From contig NZ_CP027773.1 of NCBI RefSeq assembly GCF_003019815.1, positions 186,001 to 250,000 on the forward strand: DNA of 64,000 nucleotides, in the 5' to 3' direction. Of the stretch, positions 41,438 to 53,100 are shown piece by piece. The translations under genes and the position numbers were made by a program. The stretch's first letter is position 1; every line of letters begins with the position of its first letter. The notes beneath the pieces are model-generated. The model was not told the DNA's origin. It saw nothing but the letters and a program-made list of their open reading frames with translations, and searched no databases. This DNA comes from Variovorax sp. PMC12. GTDB taxonomy: Bacteria; Pseudomonadota; Gammaproteobacteria; Burkholderiales; Burkholderiaceae_C.

Positions 41438-42937
41438 ATGCACAAATTCGACGAGATGTATGAGCAGTTGCCCTATGCGGGGGCTGCGATCCGACAGCAT
41501 TACAAGCGCTACGACCAATGGCTCGCGAAGCAACCCGGTGAGGTGATGCGTTCGCGGCGTGAAGAGGCGGAAATGATTTTCCGCCGGGTCGGTATTACCT
41601 TTGCCGTGTACGGCGCGAAGGACGAAGACGGTTCCGGCACCGAGCGGCTCATCCCGTTCGACCTGCTGCCGCGGATCATTCCGGCCAACGAGTGGGACAG
41701 CATGGAAAAAGGGCTGGTTCAGCGCGTCACGGCGCTCAACCGCTTCCTGCATGACGTCTACCACGACCAGGAAATCATCAAGGCCGGCATCATCCCGGCC
41801 GAGCAGATCCTGAACAACGCGCAGTTCCGCCCCGAGATGATGGGCGTCAACGTGCCGCACAACGTCTACTCGAACATCTCGGGCATCGACATCGTCCGCG
41901 CCCCCGATGCCGAGGGCAACGGCGAGTACTACGTGCTCGAAGACAACCTGCGCGTGCCCAGCGGCGTGAGCTACATGCTCGAGAACCGCAAGATGATGAT
42001 GCGGCTCTTCCCGGAGCTGTTCAACCAGAACCGCATCGCGCCGGTCGCGCATTACCCCGACCTGCTGCTGGAGACGCTTCGCGCCAGCGCGCCGCCGGCC
42101 ACGGCCGAGCCCACGGTGGTGGTGCTCACGCCGGGCATGTACAACAGCGCCTACTTCGAGCACGCCTTCCTCGCGCAGCAGATGGGCGTGGAGCTGGTCG
42201 AAGGGCAGGACCTGTTCGTCAAGGACAACTTCGTCTACATGCGTACCACGCGCGGGCCGAAGCGCGTCGACGTCATCTACCGCCGCGTGGACGACGACTT
42301 CCTCGACCCCGAGGTGTTCCGTCCCACGTCCACGCTGGGCTGCGCGGGCCTGATGCGCGCCTACCGCGAAGGCAACGTCGTCATCTGCAATGCGGTGGGC
42401 ACCGGCGTGGCCGACGACAAGTCGATCTACCCCTACGTGCCGAAGATGGTGGAGTTCTACCTCGGCGAGAAGCCGATCCTGAAGAACGTGCCCACCTACA
42501 TGTGCCGCAACAAGGACGAGCTGCAATACACGCTCGACAACATGAAGGACCTGGTCGTCAAGGAAGTGCACGGCGCCGGCGGCTACGGCATGCTGATCGG
42601 CCCGGCCGCCACGCAGGCCGAGATCGAGGACTTCAAGAAGGCCGTGATCGCCAAGCCCGACGGCTACATCGCCCAGCCCACGCTGAGCCTGTCGACCTCG
42701 CCCACCTTCGTGGACGCAGGCATCGCGCCGCGCCACATCGACCTGCGGCCCTTCGTGCTCTCGGGCAGCGAGGTGCAGATGGTGCCCGGCGGCCTCACGC
42801 GCGTGGCGCTGAAAGAAGGCTCGCTGGTGGTCAACTCGTCGCAGGGCGGCGGCACCAAGGACACCTGGATTCTCGAAGCCGACCGCGCGCCCAAGCCCAA
42901 GGCGGCGCCCGCGCAGTCGCAAAGCCAATCGCTGTAG
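41438..42937 (+). CDS. Circularly permuted ATP-grasp amidoligase (unfused)
   Basis: 499 residues from ATG 41438 with AAGGAGA at 41420-41426. Parallels the fused protein at 31386-34142: AQFRPEMMGVNVPHNVYSNI, LEDNLRVPSGVSYMLENRKM, LTPGMYNSAYFEHAFLAQQM, LVEGQDLFVKDNFVYMRTT, RPTSTLGCAGLMRAYREGNV. It ends in a Q-S tract (AQSQSQSL), as seen in the fused paralogue and transglutaminase. Co-transcribed with the alpha-E gene 13 bases later. Presumed ATP-dependent amide-bond ligase; substrate unknown. Confidence 0.92.
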   Translation: MHKFDEMYEQLPYAGAAIRQHYKRYDQWLAKQPGEVMRSRREEAEMIFRRVGITFAVYGAKDEDGSGTERLIPFDLLPRIIPANEWDSMEKGLVQRVTALNRFLHDVYHDQEIIKAGIIPAEQILNNAQFRPEMMGVNVPHNVYSNISGIDIVRAPDAEGNGEYYVLEDNLRVPSGVSYMLENRKMMMRLFPELFNQNRIAPVAHYPDLLLETLRASAPPATAEPTVVVLTPGMYNSAYFEHAFLAQQMGVELVEGQDLFVKDNFVYMRTTRGPKRVDVIYRRVDDDFLDPEVFRPTSTLGCAGLMRAYREGNVVICNAVGTGVADDKSIYPYVPKMVEFYLGEKPILKNVPTYMCRNKDELQYTLDNMKDLVVKEVHGAGGYGMLIGPAATQAEIEDFKKAVIAKPDGYIAQPTLSLSTSPTFVDAGIAPRHIDLRPFVLSGSEVQMVPGGLTRVALKEGSLVVNSSQGGGTKDTWILEADRAPKPKAAPAQSQSQSL

Positions 42938-42950
42938 GAGCACGACGAAG

Positions 42951-43907
42951 ATGCTGTCACGTACTGCCGACCATCTCTACTGGATGTCCCGCTACACCGA
43001 GCGCGCCGAGAACACGGCGCGCATGCTCGACGTCAATTACCAGACCTCGCTGCTGCCTCAATCCGCCGAAGTCGCCAAGTACGGCTGGCAGGGCGTGCTC
43101 TCCATCAGCGAGCTGCTGCCCTGGTACAACCAGAAGTACGACCAGATCGCGCCCAAGGAAGTGATGGAGTTCATGGTCAAGGACGAGAGCAATGCCTCGT
43201 CCATCGTGTCCTGCCTCAAGGCCGCGCGCGAGAACGCACGCGCCGTGCGCGGCGCGCTCACCACCGAAGCCTGGGAAACGCAGAACACCACCTGGCTCGA
43301 AGTGAACCGCATGCTGCGCGCGGGCGACTTCGAGCGCGACCCGGGCCAGTTCTTCGAGTGGGTGAAGTTCCGCTCGCACCTGTCGCGCGGCGTCACGCTG
43401 GGCACCATGCTGCAGGACGAAGCCTTCTACTTCTCGCGCCTGGGCACCTTCCTCGAACGCGCCGACAACACCGCGCGCCTGGTCGACGTGAAGTTCCACG
43501 CGCTCAACAGCGAGTTCTTCGGCGCCGCCACCGAGGAAGACCAGGAGTACGACTTCTATCACTGGAGCGCCATTCTTCGCAGCGTCTCGGCCTTCGAGGT
43601 CTACCGCAAGGTGTACCGCGACGTCATCAAGCCCGAGCGCGTGGCCGAGCTGCTGATTCTTCGCGCTGACATGCCGCGCTCGCTGCATGCGAGCCTGGTC
43701 GAGGTGGTCAACAACCTCGCGAAGGTGCAGAACGAGCAGAGCGCCGAAACCCAGCGCCGCGCCGGCAAGCTGCTGGCCGACCTGCAGTACGCGCGGGTCG
43801 ACGAGATTCTTGCGACGGGGTTGCACGCGTATCTCACGCAGTTCCTCGACCGCGTGAACGAGCTGGGCGGCCGGATCAGCCAGGATTTCCTGGTGCCTGC
43901 GCATTGA
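42951..43907 (+). CDS. Alpha-E domain protein (DUF403)
   Basis: 318 residues, almost wholly helical. Opens with MLSRTADHLYWMSRYTERAE, the family hallmark; later GTMLQDEAFYFSRLGTFLERADNTARL repeats this ERA[DE]NTAR pattern, hinting at internal duplication, and RADMPRSLHASL lies further on. It always accompanies circularly permuted ATP-grasp enzymes, either separate as here or fused as at 31386-34142. The role within the ligase complex is unknown. Followed by two hairpins that may terminate the operon. Confidence 0.92.
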   Translation: MLSRTADHLYWMSRYTERAENTARMLDVNYQTSLLPQSAEVAKYGWQGVLSISELLPWYNQKYDQIAPKEVMEFMVKDESNASSIVSCLKAARENARAVRGALTTEAWETQNTTWLEVNRMLRAGDFERDPGQFFEWVKFRSHLSRGVTLGTMLQDEAFYFSRLGTFLERADNTARLVDVKFHALNSEFFGAATEEDQEYDFYHWSAILRSVSAFEVYRKVYRDVIKPERVAELLILRADMPRSLHASLVEVVNNLAKVQNEQSAETQRRAGKLLADLQYARVDEILATGLHAYLTQFLDRVNELGGRISQDFLVPAH

Positions 43908-43918
43908 AAATCGTGAAA

Positions 43919-43970
43919 GCGTCATCTCTCTTGAGGGAGATGACGCCCGCTCCGTTCGGAGCAGAGTTTT
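43919..43970 (+). terminator. Candidate bipartite terminator after the alpha-E gene
   Basis: Two hairpins in series. The first pairs GCGTCATCTC with GAGATGACGC (43919-43946, up to 12 base pairs with a four-base loop). The second is GCTCC-gttc-GGAGC (43949-43962) followed by AGAGTTTT. It lies just downstream of the stop at 43907, so it probably ends that operon before the CDI locus. Confidence 0.6.
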
Positions 43971-44027
43971 GACAATTGTTGACGCAACGACATCGGCAAC
44001 GTCAAAAGTAAACAATATGAATTAACT

Positions 44028-44052
44028 CGCCTGATTTGATGTTTTTCAGGCG
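44028..44052. promoter_or_regulatory. Inverted repeat upstream of the CDI locus
   Basis: Seven base pairs CGCCTGA/TCAGGCG with an 11-base loop, in a markedly A+T-rich stretch about 120 bases before the exoprotein start. It could be a regulator site or a weak terminator followed by TTTAAAAG. Confidence 0.35.
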
Positions 44053-44074
44053 TTTAAAAGCGTGCATTAATACC

Positions 44075-44102
44075 TTGTAAACACGCGCTGCCCTCCCATA
44101 AT
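44075..44102 (+). promoter_or_regulatory. Candidate sigma-70 promoter for the CDI exoprotein
   Basis: TTGTAA, 16 bases, then CATAAT; the -10 box matches 5 of 6 consensus bases and the -35 box 4 of 6. Lies about 70 bases before ATG 44171. Read by eye, no scoring done. Confidence 0.35.
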
Positions 44103-44170
44103 CGCGGTCCTCAGTTTTCATTTGGTCACAAATGATGCTGAGCTATGACAACTGTGAGGGAGTGTGAGCG

Positions 44171-47100
44171 ATGAATCGGCACTTGCACCGCGTGGTATTC
44201 AACGCGGCCAGAGGGATGCGCATGGTGGTCCAGGAAACGGCCACCAGTATTGGGAAGGGCGCTAGCAGGGCGACGACCGCCGCAGGTGCTGCAGCACTCG
44301 CAGGTGTACTGATCGCAGGTGCCGCACACGGCCAGATCGCCGGAGCCCCGAACGTCCCCGGCAACCTGCGGCCGACTGTGCTGACGGCCCCCAATGGCGT
44401 GCCGCTGGTCAACATCCAGACCCCTTCCTCCGCGGGCGTCTCGCGCAACGTCTACAACCAGTTCAGCGTCGGCGCGAACGGCGCCATCCTGAACAACAGC
44501 CGGGTGAACGTGCAGACCCAACTGGGTGGGTTCGTTCAGGGCAACCCCAATCTGGCGACGGGCCCGGCGCGCATCATCCTCAACGAGGTCAACGGCGGAA
44601 CGCCCAGCCAGCTGCGCGGCTACATCGAAGTGGGTGGGCAGCGCGCGGAAGTGATCATCGCGAACCCGGCAGGCATCAGCGTCGACGGCGGCGGCTTCAT
44701 CAATGCCAGCCGCGCCACGCTCACCACCGGCACGCCGCAGTTCAACGCCGTGGGCGGTCTCGACAGTTTCCTGGTTCGTGGCGGCACCGTCACCATCGAC
44801 GGCGCGGGCCTCGATGCCAGCAAGACCGACTACGCCGCCATCCTCGCGCGCGCCGTGCAGGCCAATGCGAGCATCTGGGCCAGCGAGCTCAAGGTGGTGA
44901 CTGGTGCGAACCAAATCAGCGCGGACCATAGCCAGATCACGCCCACGACAGGTACTGGCACTGCGCCGACATTTGCGCTCGACGTCGCTGCCTTGGGCGG
45001 CATGTACGCAAACAAGATCGTCCTGATCGGAAGCGAAGCGGGCCTGGGCGTACGCAACGCGGGCAGCATCGGCGCTGGTGCCGGGGGGCTTGTCGTCACG
45101 GCGGCGGGGCGGCTGGAGAACATCGGCACGCTGGAAGGGCAGCGCGTTGAACTGACCACGCCTGGTGACATCTCCAACCGTGGCGGCACGATCCGCCAGG
45201 GCAGTTCGGCGGGCCTGACGATTGCTTCGCCGGTCCTGAGCAATACCAATGGTGGAGTGGTCGGTGCCGAGCCCGTGAGTAGCGGTGCAAGTGGCGGCGG
45301 AACCGCAACTCCAGAGGCCTCGATGCCGAGCAGCGGTGGGGGCACGGCCACACCATCGACAACGGACGCAGGCGGCACCAGCACCGGGGGTAGTTCCACC
45401 CCGGCGAACTACACACCACCCGCACCAGGCCTCATCGCCGCAGGCGGCACCATCTCCAACGACGGCGGCAAGATCTACGCGGGCGGTCCCATCACGCTCA
45501 ACACACCGCAGGTCAACAACGCGGGGGGCTCGCTCAATGTGGCGACGATGGCTGTCGCGGGGCCGAGCTTCAGCAATGCGGGCGGTACGCTCAATGTCAG
45601 CCAAAGCTTCGGGGCGAACGTCGGTACGTTCGACAACACGGGTGGCAAGCTCAATGCGGGCAGTCTGAACATCGCCACCTCCGGCGATCTGCTCAATACC
45701 GACGGCGTGTTGAGCAGTGCAACCGATACCGGCCTCACGGTCGGCGGCATGCTCGAGAACACACGCGGCTCGCTATCGGCCGCGGGTGCGATGAGCGCGA
45801 AGGTCGCGGGGGCCAGCATCAACAACAGCGGCACTCTGACGTCCAATCAGGCGCTGACGCTGAACGCCGGCTCGCTGCAGAACACCCAGGGCAGCATTCA
45901 GTCGGCGCAGTCCAGCGTTCAACTTGGCGTGACCAGCGTGCTGAGCAACGGTAGCGGGGGCAGCATCGATGCGGCCACCGACGTGAACGTCCAGGCCGGT
46001 TCGCTCGCCAACAGCGGCAGCATGCGCGGTGCTAATGACGCGAACATCGCGGTCGGTACGGCGCTGACCAACGACGGCAATGTCACAGCGGGCCGCAACA
46101 CGACAATTACCGCAGGGAGCGTTCAAGGGGGCTCGGCCAGCGTGTTCGGCGCGGGCGTGCAGAGCGACGGGAAGCTCGGCGGTACTGGCGACCTGCGCAT
46201 GACCGTCAGCGGCGCATTGGCTGCCAACGGCACCAACCTCGCGGCGGGCAACGCCACGCTGCAGGGCGCAAGCGTCGATCTATCGAGGAGCCAGACCAGC
46301 GCCGCCGATGTCGTGGTCACTGCGACGCAGGGCAATGTCGTGACGAGCAAGGCCTCCGTCGTCACGCCAGGTACCTTGAGCATCACCGCCAATGCCCAGC
46401 CCGGCCAGACGCTGGTCAACGAGGGCGGCCAACTCAACGCCGGCCAGCTCAACCTGAGCGTCTCGAACATCGCCAACACCGGCGGCGGCGAGATCGTGCA
46501 GACAGGCGCCGGCGTCACCCGCATCGTGACATCAGGGGCCATCGACAACAGCGGTGCAACGCTGGCGAGCAATGGCGGCCTCGACCTCGCCGCTGCCAGC
46601 CTGACCAACAAGGGCGGCACTCTTCGCGCGGCCCAGACGTCGGACCTGACGGTCACGGTAGCAGGCCTGGTGGACAACCGCCAAGGCGAGATGAGCGCCG
46701 GCGGCAACGCCGCGCTTAAGGCGGGCAGCCTCGACAACGATGCGGGCCGCCTCACGGCTGCGGGGGATGTGTCGAGCACCACGAGCGGAGCGACCAGCAA
46801 CCAAGGCGGCACCGTTGCCGCGAACCGCAGCACCACGCTGACTGCCGCAAGCCTGGACAACACGGGCGGCACCGTTTCCGCGCTGAACACGCTCACGGCC
46901 CAAGTTCAAGGCGCCGTGACGAATACGACGGGTACGCTGGTCGCCAACCAAGCGCTTGTGCTCGGTGCGGGCTCTCTTGGCAACGACAAGGGCTCGATCC
47001 AGTCGACCCAGGCCGCGGCGCAATTGAACGTGAGCGGCGCGCTGGCCAATGCCTCTGGTTATGTCGCAGCAGCAACCAATCTGACGGTCAAGGCAGGCAG

Positions 47101-50100
47101 CCTCTCCAATGCAGGGAGCCTGCGCGGTGGCAATGACGCCAGCTTGTTGGTGGACGGGCAACTGGCCAACGATGGCAGCATCACCGCGAGACGCAACACC
47201 AGCGTCGCAGCTGGCAGTGTGCAAGGCGGCAGTTCGGGTGTGATGGGGGCCGGCATCGAGAGCGATGGCAAGCTCGGCGCAACGGGGGTCCTCCGCGTGA
47301 GCGCCAGCGGCGCGCTCGTGGCGATGGGAACTAATCTCGCGGCCGGCAACACCACCTTGCAAGGCGCGAGCGTCGATCTTTCGGCCAGCCAGACCAGCGC
47401 CGCGAACATTGCGATCACGGCCACGCAGGGCGATGTCATCACCAGCAAGGCCAAGGTGTTTACCCCCGGCGTGCTGGTGATCACCGCCACCGGCAACTCT
47501 GCGCAAACCCTTGTCAACGAGGTTGGTCAGCTCAACGCGCGTCAACTCCAGATCAGCGCGTCGAACATCGCCAATACGAATGCTGGCGAGATTGTGCAGA
47601 CCGGCGCGGGCGCGACCACCATCGCCGTGAGCGGCACGTTGAACAACGATGGTTCGCGCATTGCCAGCAATGGTCAGGACCTGACTCTGCAGGTGGGGGC
47701 GGCGACGAACAACGCCGGCAGGATCGAGCATGCGGGCAACGGCACCTTGACCATCGCAGGCGGCAGCTTCGATGGCGCCAACGGCCAGATCACGACGAAC
47801 AACGCCCTGGTCGTCGCCATGACAGGGGCTTTCAACCAGGACGGTAGCAAGGCAGCAACCAGCGCCAAACAAATCACCATCGACGCAGCCTCGCTGAGCA
47901 ATCGCGGTGGCCAGATTGTCCAGACCGGCAGCGATGCGACGCGCATCACCGTGGTCGGTGCGCTGGACAACAGCAACGCGGGTGTCATTGCCAGCAACGG
48001 CAACATAAGCATTCGCGCAGGCGGCTTGTTGAATAGAGGCGGCTCCATTCGCGCCGCGGAGGCTTCCAGCCTCGGCCTGAACGTCGGCGGCCTTCTCGAC
48101 AACAGCAGCAAGGGTGTGATCGGCGCAGGCGGCAACACCACGATCGCAGCAGGCAGCCTCAACAACAACGCTGGCAGCGTAACTGCGGTCGGTGACCTCG
48201 GCGCCACCATCGCAGGCACTGCAACGAACGTCGGTGGCACGCTCGCGGCCAACGGCAACACCACGGTTGGCGCCGCCAGCCTGGACAACAGCGCGGGAAC
48301 TACCGCCGCAGTCAACGGCAAGCTGGCTGTCACGACGATGGGCCAGACGATCAACAACAGTGGCACCCTGCAAGCAGGCGCAATCACCACCTTGAGCAAT
48401 GGGGGACTGCTGAACCGATCGGGCAAGGTGTTCGGTGACAGTCTGAGCGTGGACACCCGCGGCAACGCGCTGGACAACGGTGCGAGCGGCACGATGGCCG
48501 CAACCACGACGGTTGCCATCAGCTCCGGCGCTCTGACCAACGACGCCGGATTGATCCAGTCGGGTGGCGCGATGACCATCAACACAAATGGTCAGAGCCT
48601 GAGCAACACCAATGCGTCGAGCTACAGCAACCAGCAGGGCGGCATCACCAGCGCGGACACACTCGACCTGAAGACGGGCGCGCTGAACAACACAGCCGGC
48701 TTCGTCGGCTCGAAGAATGCGCTGACCGCCGACACACTGGCATTCACCAACACCGGCGGTGGCCTGGTGCTTGGCCAGTCCGCGGTGTCCATCAACACGC
48801 ATGGCGCGAGCTACAAGAACAACGGCGGTAAAACACAGGCAGCGGGCAATGTCTCGATCAATGCTTCAGACATCCAGAACTCGAGCGGCCTTGTGCGCTC
48901 GCTGGCCACGACGACGCTGAATGCCGGCTCCATCGTCAACACCAATACCCAGGGCACCGACCAAGGCATTGAAGGCAAGAACGTCGTCATCGGCACCGGT
49001 GCGCTGAACAACGACGCGGGGGCGATCCGCGCCGATGTCAACGCCACCATCACCAGCGGAGGGACTGTCAGCAATAAGAGCGGGCTGGTCTCGGCCGGCG
49101 ATACGCTGGCTGTCGTCGATCCGAATGCCGCGAATCCCGGTGCCAAGACGCTGAACCTCGTGAACACCAACGGCACGTTGGTGGCCGACAAGAGCCTGAA
49201 GATCGATGCAGCCACCTTCAGCGGCGACGGCAGGGCTGTGTCGGGCAAGGACCTGGGCATTGCACTCAAGCAGGACATCGTCAACAACGGCGAGGTGAGT
49301 GCCAATGGAAACCTGAGCTACACCACCACAGGCAACTTCACCAACAACGGCAAGCTGCTGGCCGGCCAGACCCTCACGGTAGGCGGCAACAACGTCGACA
49401 ACACCGCCAATGCGGAGATGTCCGGTCCGAATACCGTGGTAAACGCTAGCGGTACGCTGACCAATCGAGGCCTGATCGACAGCCGAGGTGCAACGCAGAT
49501 CAACGCCGGCACGCTAAAGAACATCGGCACGGGTCGAATTTACGGCGACGCAATTTCCATTGGCGTGGGCGCGCTCGAGAATGGTGCGGAGACTGCCAAT
49601 GGCGTGACAAAGGCCGCGACCATTGCGGCGCGCGACACCTTGGACATGGGCGCAGGCTCCATCACGAACCGCGAGCACGCACTGATTTTCAGCTCGGGTG
49701 ACATGTTCATCGGAGGAGGCCTAAATGCCAACCGCCAGGCCACTGGCCAAGGCGGCACGCTCGATAACCTGAGCGCCGACATCGAATCTCTGGGCGACAT
49801 GACCATATCGATGGCCAACGTCAACAACAGGGACGTGCACATTCAGATGGGTACGCCGAAGGTGACGTCTGAAGTGCTGACCGGCATCGCCCCCAAGACG
49901 CTCGTGGGCAGCGGTGTAGGCAGGACCACGACTTACCCCTTGAACGAAGTCAATGTCGATCCGGCCAGCGGCTCCGTGTTCCGGAAAGACACCGGCGAAC
50001 TCGTCGGTATCGGCGGCTATGCCATCTGGACCAACAACCTCACGACCACTGAAGACACCGCGATCAACATCGACCCTGCTCGCCTTGTGGCGGGCGGAAA

Positions 50101-53100
50101 CCTGAGCGTCAATGGGCGTCTCTACAACGAGAACGGCCAGGTTCTGGCTGGCGGAACGATCACCGCGACCAGCTACCAATCAAGTCAGCTGAACGGCCAG
50201 CGCACAGTCACGGGCCTTGCGAATGTGATCGACAACCAAGGCGCGGTCCAGGGCGTAAACATTCCGCTCTTTGCCGCCCCGACATCGGTCTCTCTGGGCG
50301 CGTACAAGTACCAGGAACACATCAACGCCAGTCAAGGCTTCAACGCCGGGGTCGCACCTGTTGGCGGTGCGACGGGCAACGCAAGTGGCGCCGGGGCTGT
50401 CAACGGTGGAAGCGGCCCGGGCGTCGTAGTTGAAGTCGCTGCCAATGTTGGGGGCGTGATCAGGGCCGACGGCCAGCGTGCGGGCGGAGCGTCAGGCGCA
50501 AGCGGACCTGTCGGCACGGCAGGAACAGTTGCTGGCACGAGCACTACGAATGTTGCCGTGAGTGGGCCGGCACAGGGGGCGGATTCGTCGGCCCAAGCCG
50601 GTGCGAGCCGGACCGTGCCGATGGTGGTGCGAACCAGCACGCCAGGCATCGGCATACCCACGGCCAGCCTGTTCAGCATTCGTACGGGCGGGAGCTACTT
50701 GGTCGAGACTGATCCGCGCTTTGCCAATTACCGCAATTGGCTCAGCAGCGACTACCTGTTGAACAGCCTCAGTCTTGACCCCAACCACATCCTCAAGCGG
50801 CTGGGCGATGGCTTCTACGAGCAGAAGCTCATTCGCGAACAGGTTGCCCAACTCACGGGCTATCGTTACCTGGACGGCTACAGCAACGATGAGGAACAAT
50901 ACGCGGCGCTGATGAACGCGGGCGCGACCTTCGCACAGCAATACGGCCTGCGCCCCGGAGTCGCACTGACGGCAGCGCAGATGGCTCAGCTCACCAGCGA
51001 CATCGTTTGGCTGGTCGAGCAGACCGTGACCTTGCCAGACGGGACGACGCAGCGCGTTCTGGTGCCGCAGGTCTATGTGCGCGTGCGGCCCGGCGACATT
51101 GACGGATCGGGGGCGCTGCTGGCGGGCAACCAGGTCAAGATCGATGGCAAGGACAACAACCTGGTCAACACGGGCACCATCGCCGGTCGCCAGTTGGTCA
51201 GCATCAACGCCAACACCATCGACAACCTGGGCGGCCGCATCAGCGGTGGTCAGGTGGGGCTGAAGGCCCAGCTCGACATCAACAACCTCGGCGGCGTGAT
51301 CGATGCTCGGGACAAGCTGACGCTGGAGGCCGGGCGTGACATCAACGTCCGCACGACGACGGCCTCCGGTCCACTCGGCAACACGGGCATCGACCGTGTC
51401 GCAGGCCTGTATGTGACGAACCCCGGCGGCACGCTGGTCGCCAGCGCCGGGCGCGATATCAATCTGGTCGGTGCCATCGTATCCAACCAAGGAGGAGGTG
51501 GTCTCACTTCCTTCACGGCAAAGAACGACATCAACCTTGGGACCGTTACGACGTCCTCGGCGATCCTCGCCCTGGGCGAAAAATGGAGCGGCTACTCCAT
51601 CACAAACAAGGAAGTCGGCACGACGATCACGACCAACGGGACTACGCTCCTGAATGCCGGCCGCGACATCAACGCCCGGCAGGCGACGGTCGATGCAGGC
51701 AACGGCCTGTTGAGCATGCACGCCGACCGCGACATCAACATCGCGGCGGGGCAGATCGATGTGTCGGGCGCTTTCATGCGCGAGTGGAAGGAAAAGGGGC
51801 TCTTCAGCCGGACCGACAACACGCTCTCCGGCGAATACAACTTCAGGGCCAGCGTGGGTAGCCGATTCTCGGGCGGAGTCGTGTCCATGGATGCCGGTAG
51901 AGACATCGGCATTGAAGGCTCGCACATCAGCGGTACGCAGGGTGTGGCGATCAGCGCCACCAGAAACCTCGCCATCGTCGAGGGCCGTAACACCGGCAGC
52001 GTCAGCGCCGAATTGCAGAGCAACAAGAAAGGCATCGGCGGCCTGACAGGATTGCTTGCTGGTACGCCGACCATGCCGTCGCTGCCCTATGGCAAGGCCA
52101 CCACCACAAGCGCTAGCGTCCAGACTGACACGGCGTCCGCAAGCACGATCACCAGCAGCCAGGGGGGCGTGCTGCTCCAGGGAGGCAGCGTCTTTCTCCA
52201 AGGTGTGCAAGTCGATGCGGCCAAGGACATCAGCATCAAAGGCGGCAATGTCGTCATTCAGGCCGCGACCAACAGCAGCTCGGTCACTGGGTCGACCAAT
52301 TCGCGCACCAGGGGCATTGAACCGGGCCAGATCCTCTGGCATGACCCCAGCACAGGCATCAACGCCCGCAAGGCGACCGAGACCAAGGTCGAAGACAGCA
52401 GCCTGACGCGCACGACCCTCAACGGGGCGAACGTGTCTATCGAGGCCGTCGATACGCTGGCCATGGCCGGTACGACGGTGAACACGCCCGGCACGCTGAC
52501 CTTGCAAGCCGATCAGCTCCTTCTTGGCACTCAGACCACCGAGCACAGCGAGCAGACCACGAGTCAAGGTCGTGACTTGGCCTACCAAAAGAACAAGGAC
52601 AAGGGGCAAAGCGACCAGACCACCAACTACAACCAGTTCAATTCTGGCAACCTGACGGTCACTGCAAACCACATCCAGGCTGGTCTGGGCGCCAGGGACA
52701 GCGTCGAGCAGTTGGCCAAGCAGCCGGGCATGGGATGGGTGGACCAGCTGACGAACGATCCCAAGCTCAAGGACAAGATCGACTGGCAAAGGGTTGAGGA
52801 GGCTCACAAGAACTGGAACTACGACCAGCAGGGGCTCACGCCGGAGGGGGCGGCCATTGTGACGATCGTGGCCGCGTACTTCACCGCAGGCGCGGCTTCC
52901 GAGCTTGGTGCTGCTGCTGGCGAGGCGGCGGGTACGGCCGTGAACGGTGGCGTGGCTGTCCTGGGCGAGGGGGGATTCATAGCGTCCACGGGTTTCACCG
53001 TTTCCACTGTGGTGAGCGGCGCCGTCACAGCAGGCATTTCAGCGTTGGCCGGCCAAGCCGCAGTCGCTCTCATCAATAACCAAGGCGATCTGGCGGCCGC

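Noticed and set aside
45836..47680. Possible CRISPR or satellite array in the repeated part
   Set aside because: Units are ~1.1 kb, diverged at DNA level and in frame as protein; no short direct repeats with unique spacers.
46532..48802. A 756-codon minus-strand open frame and others opposite the CDI exoprotein
   Set aside because: Caused by the repetitive stalk; low-complexity Val/Ala/Arg content and no ribosome site or motif.
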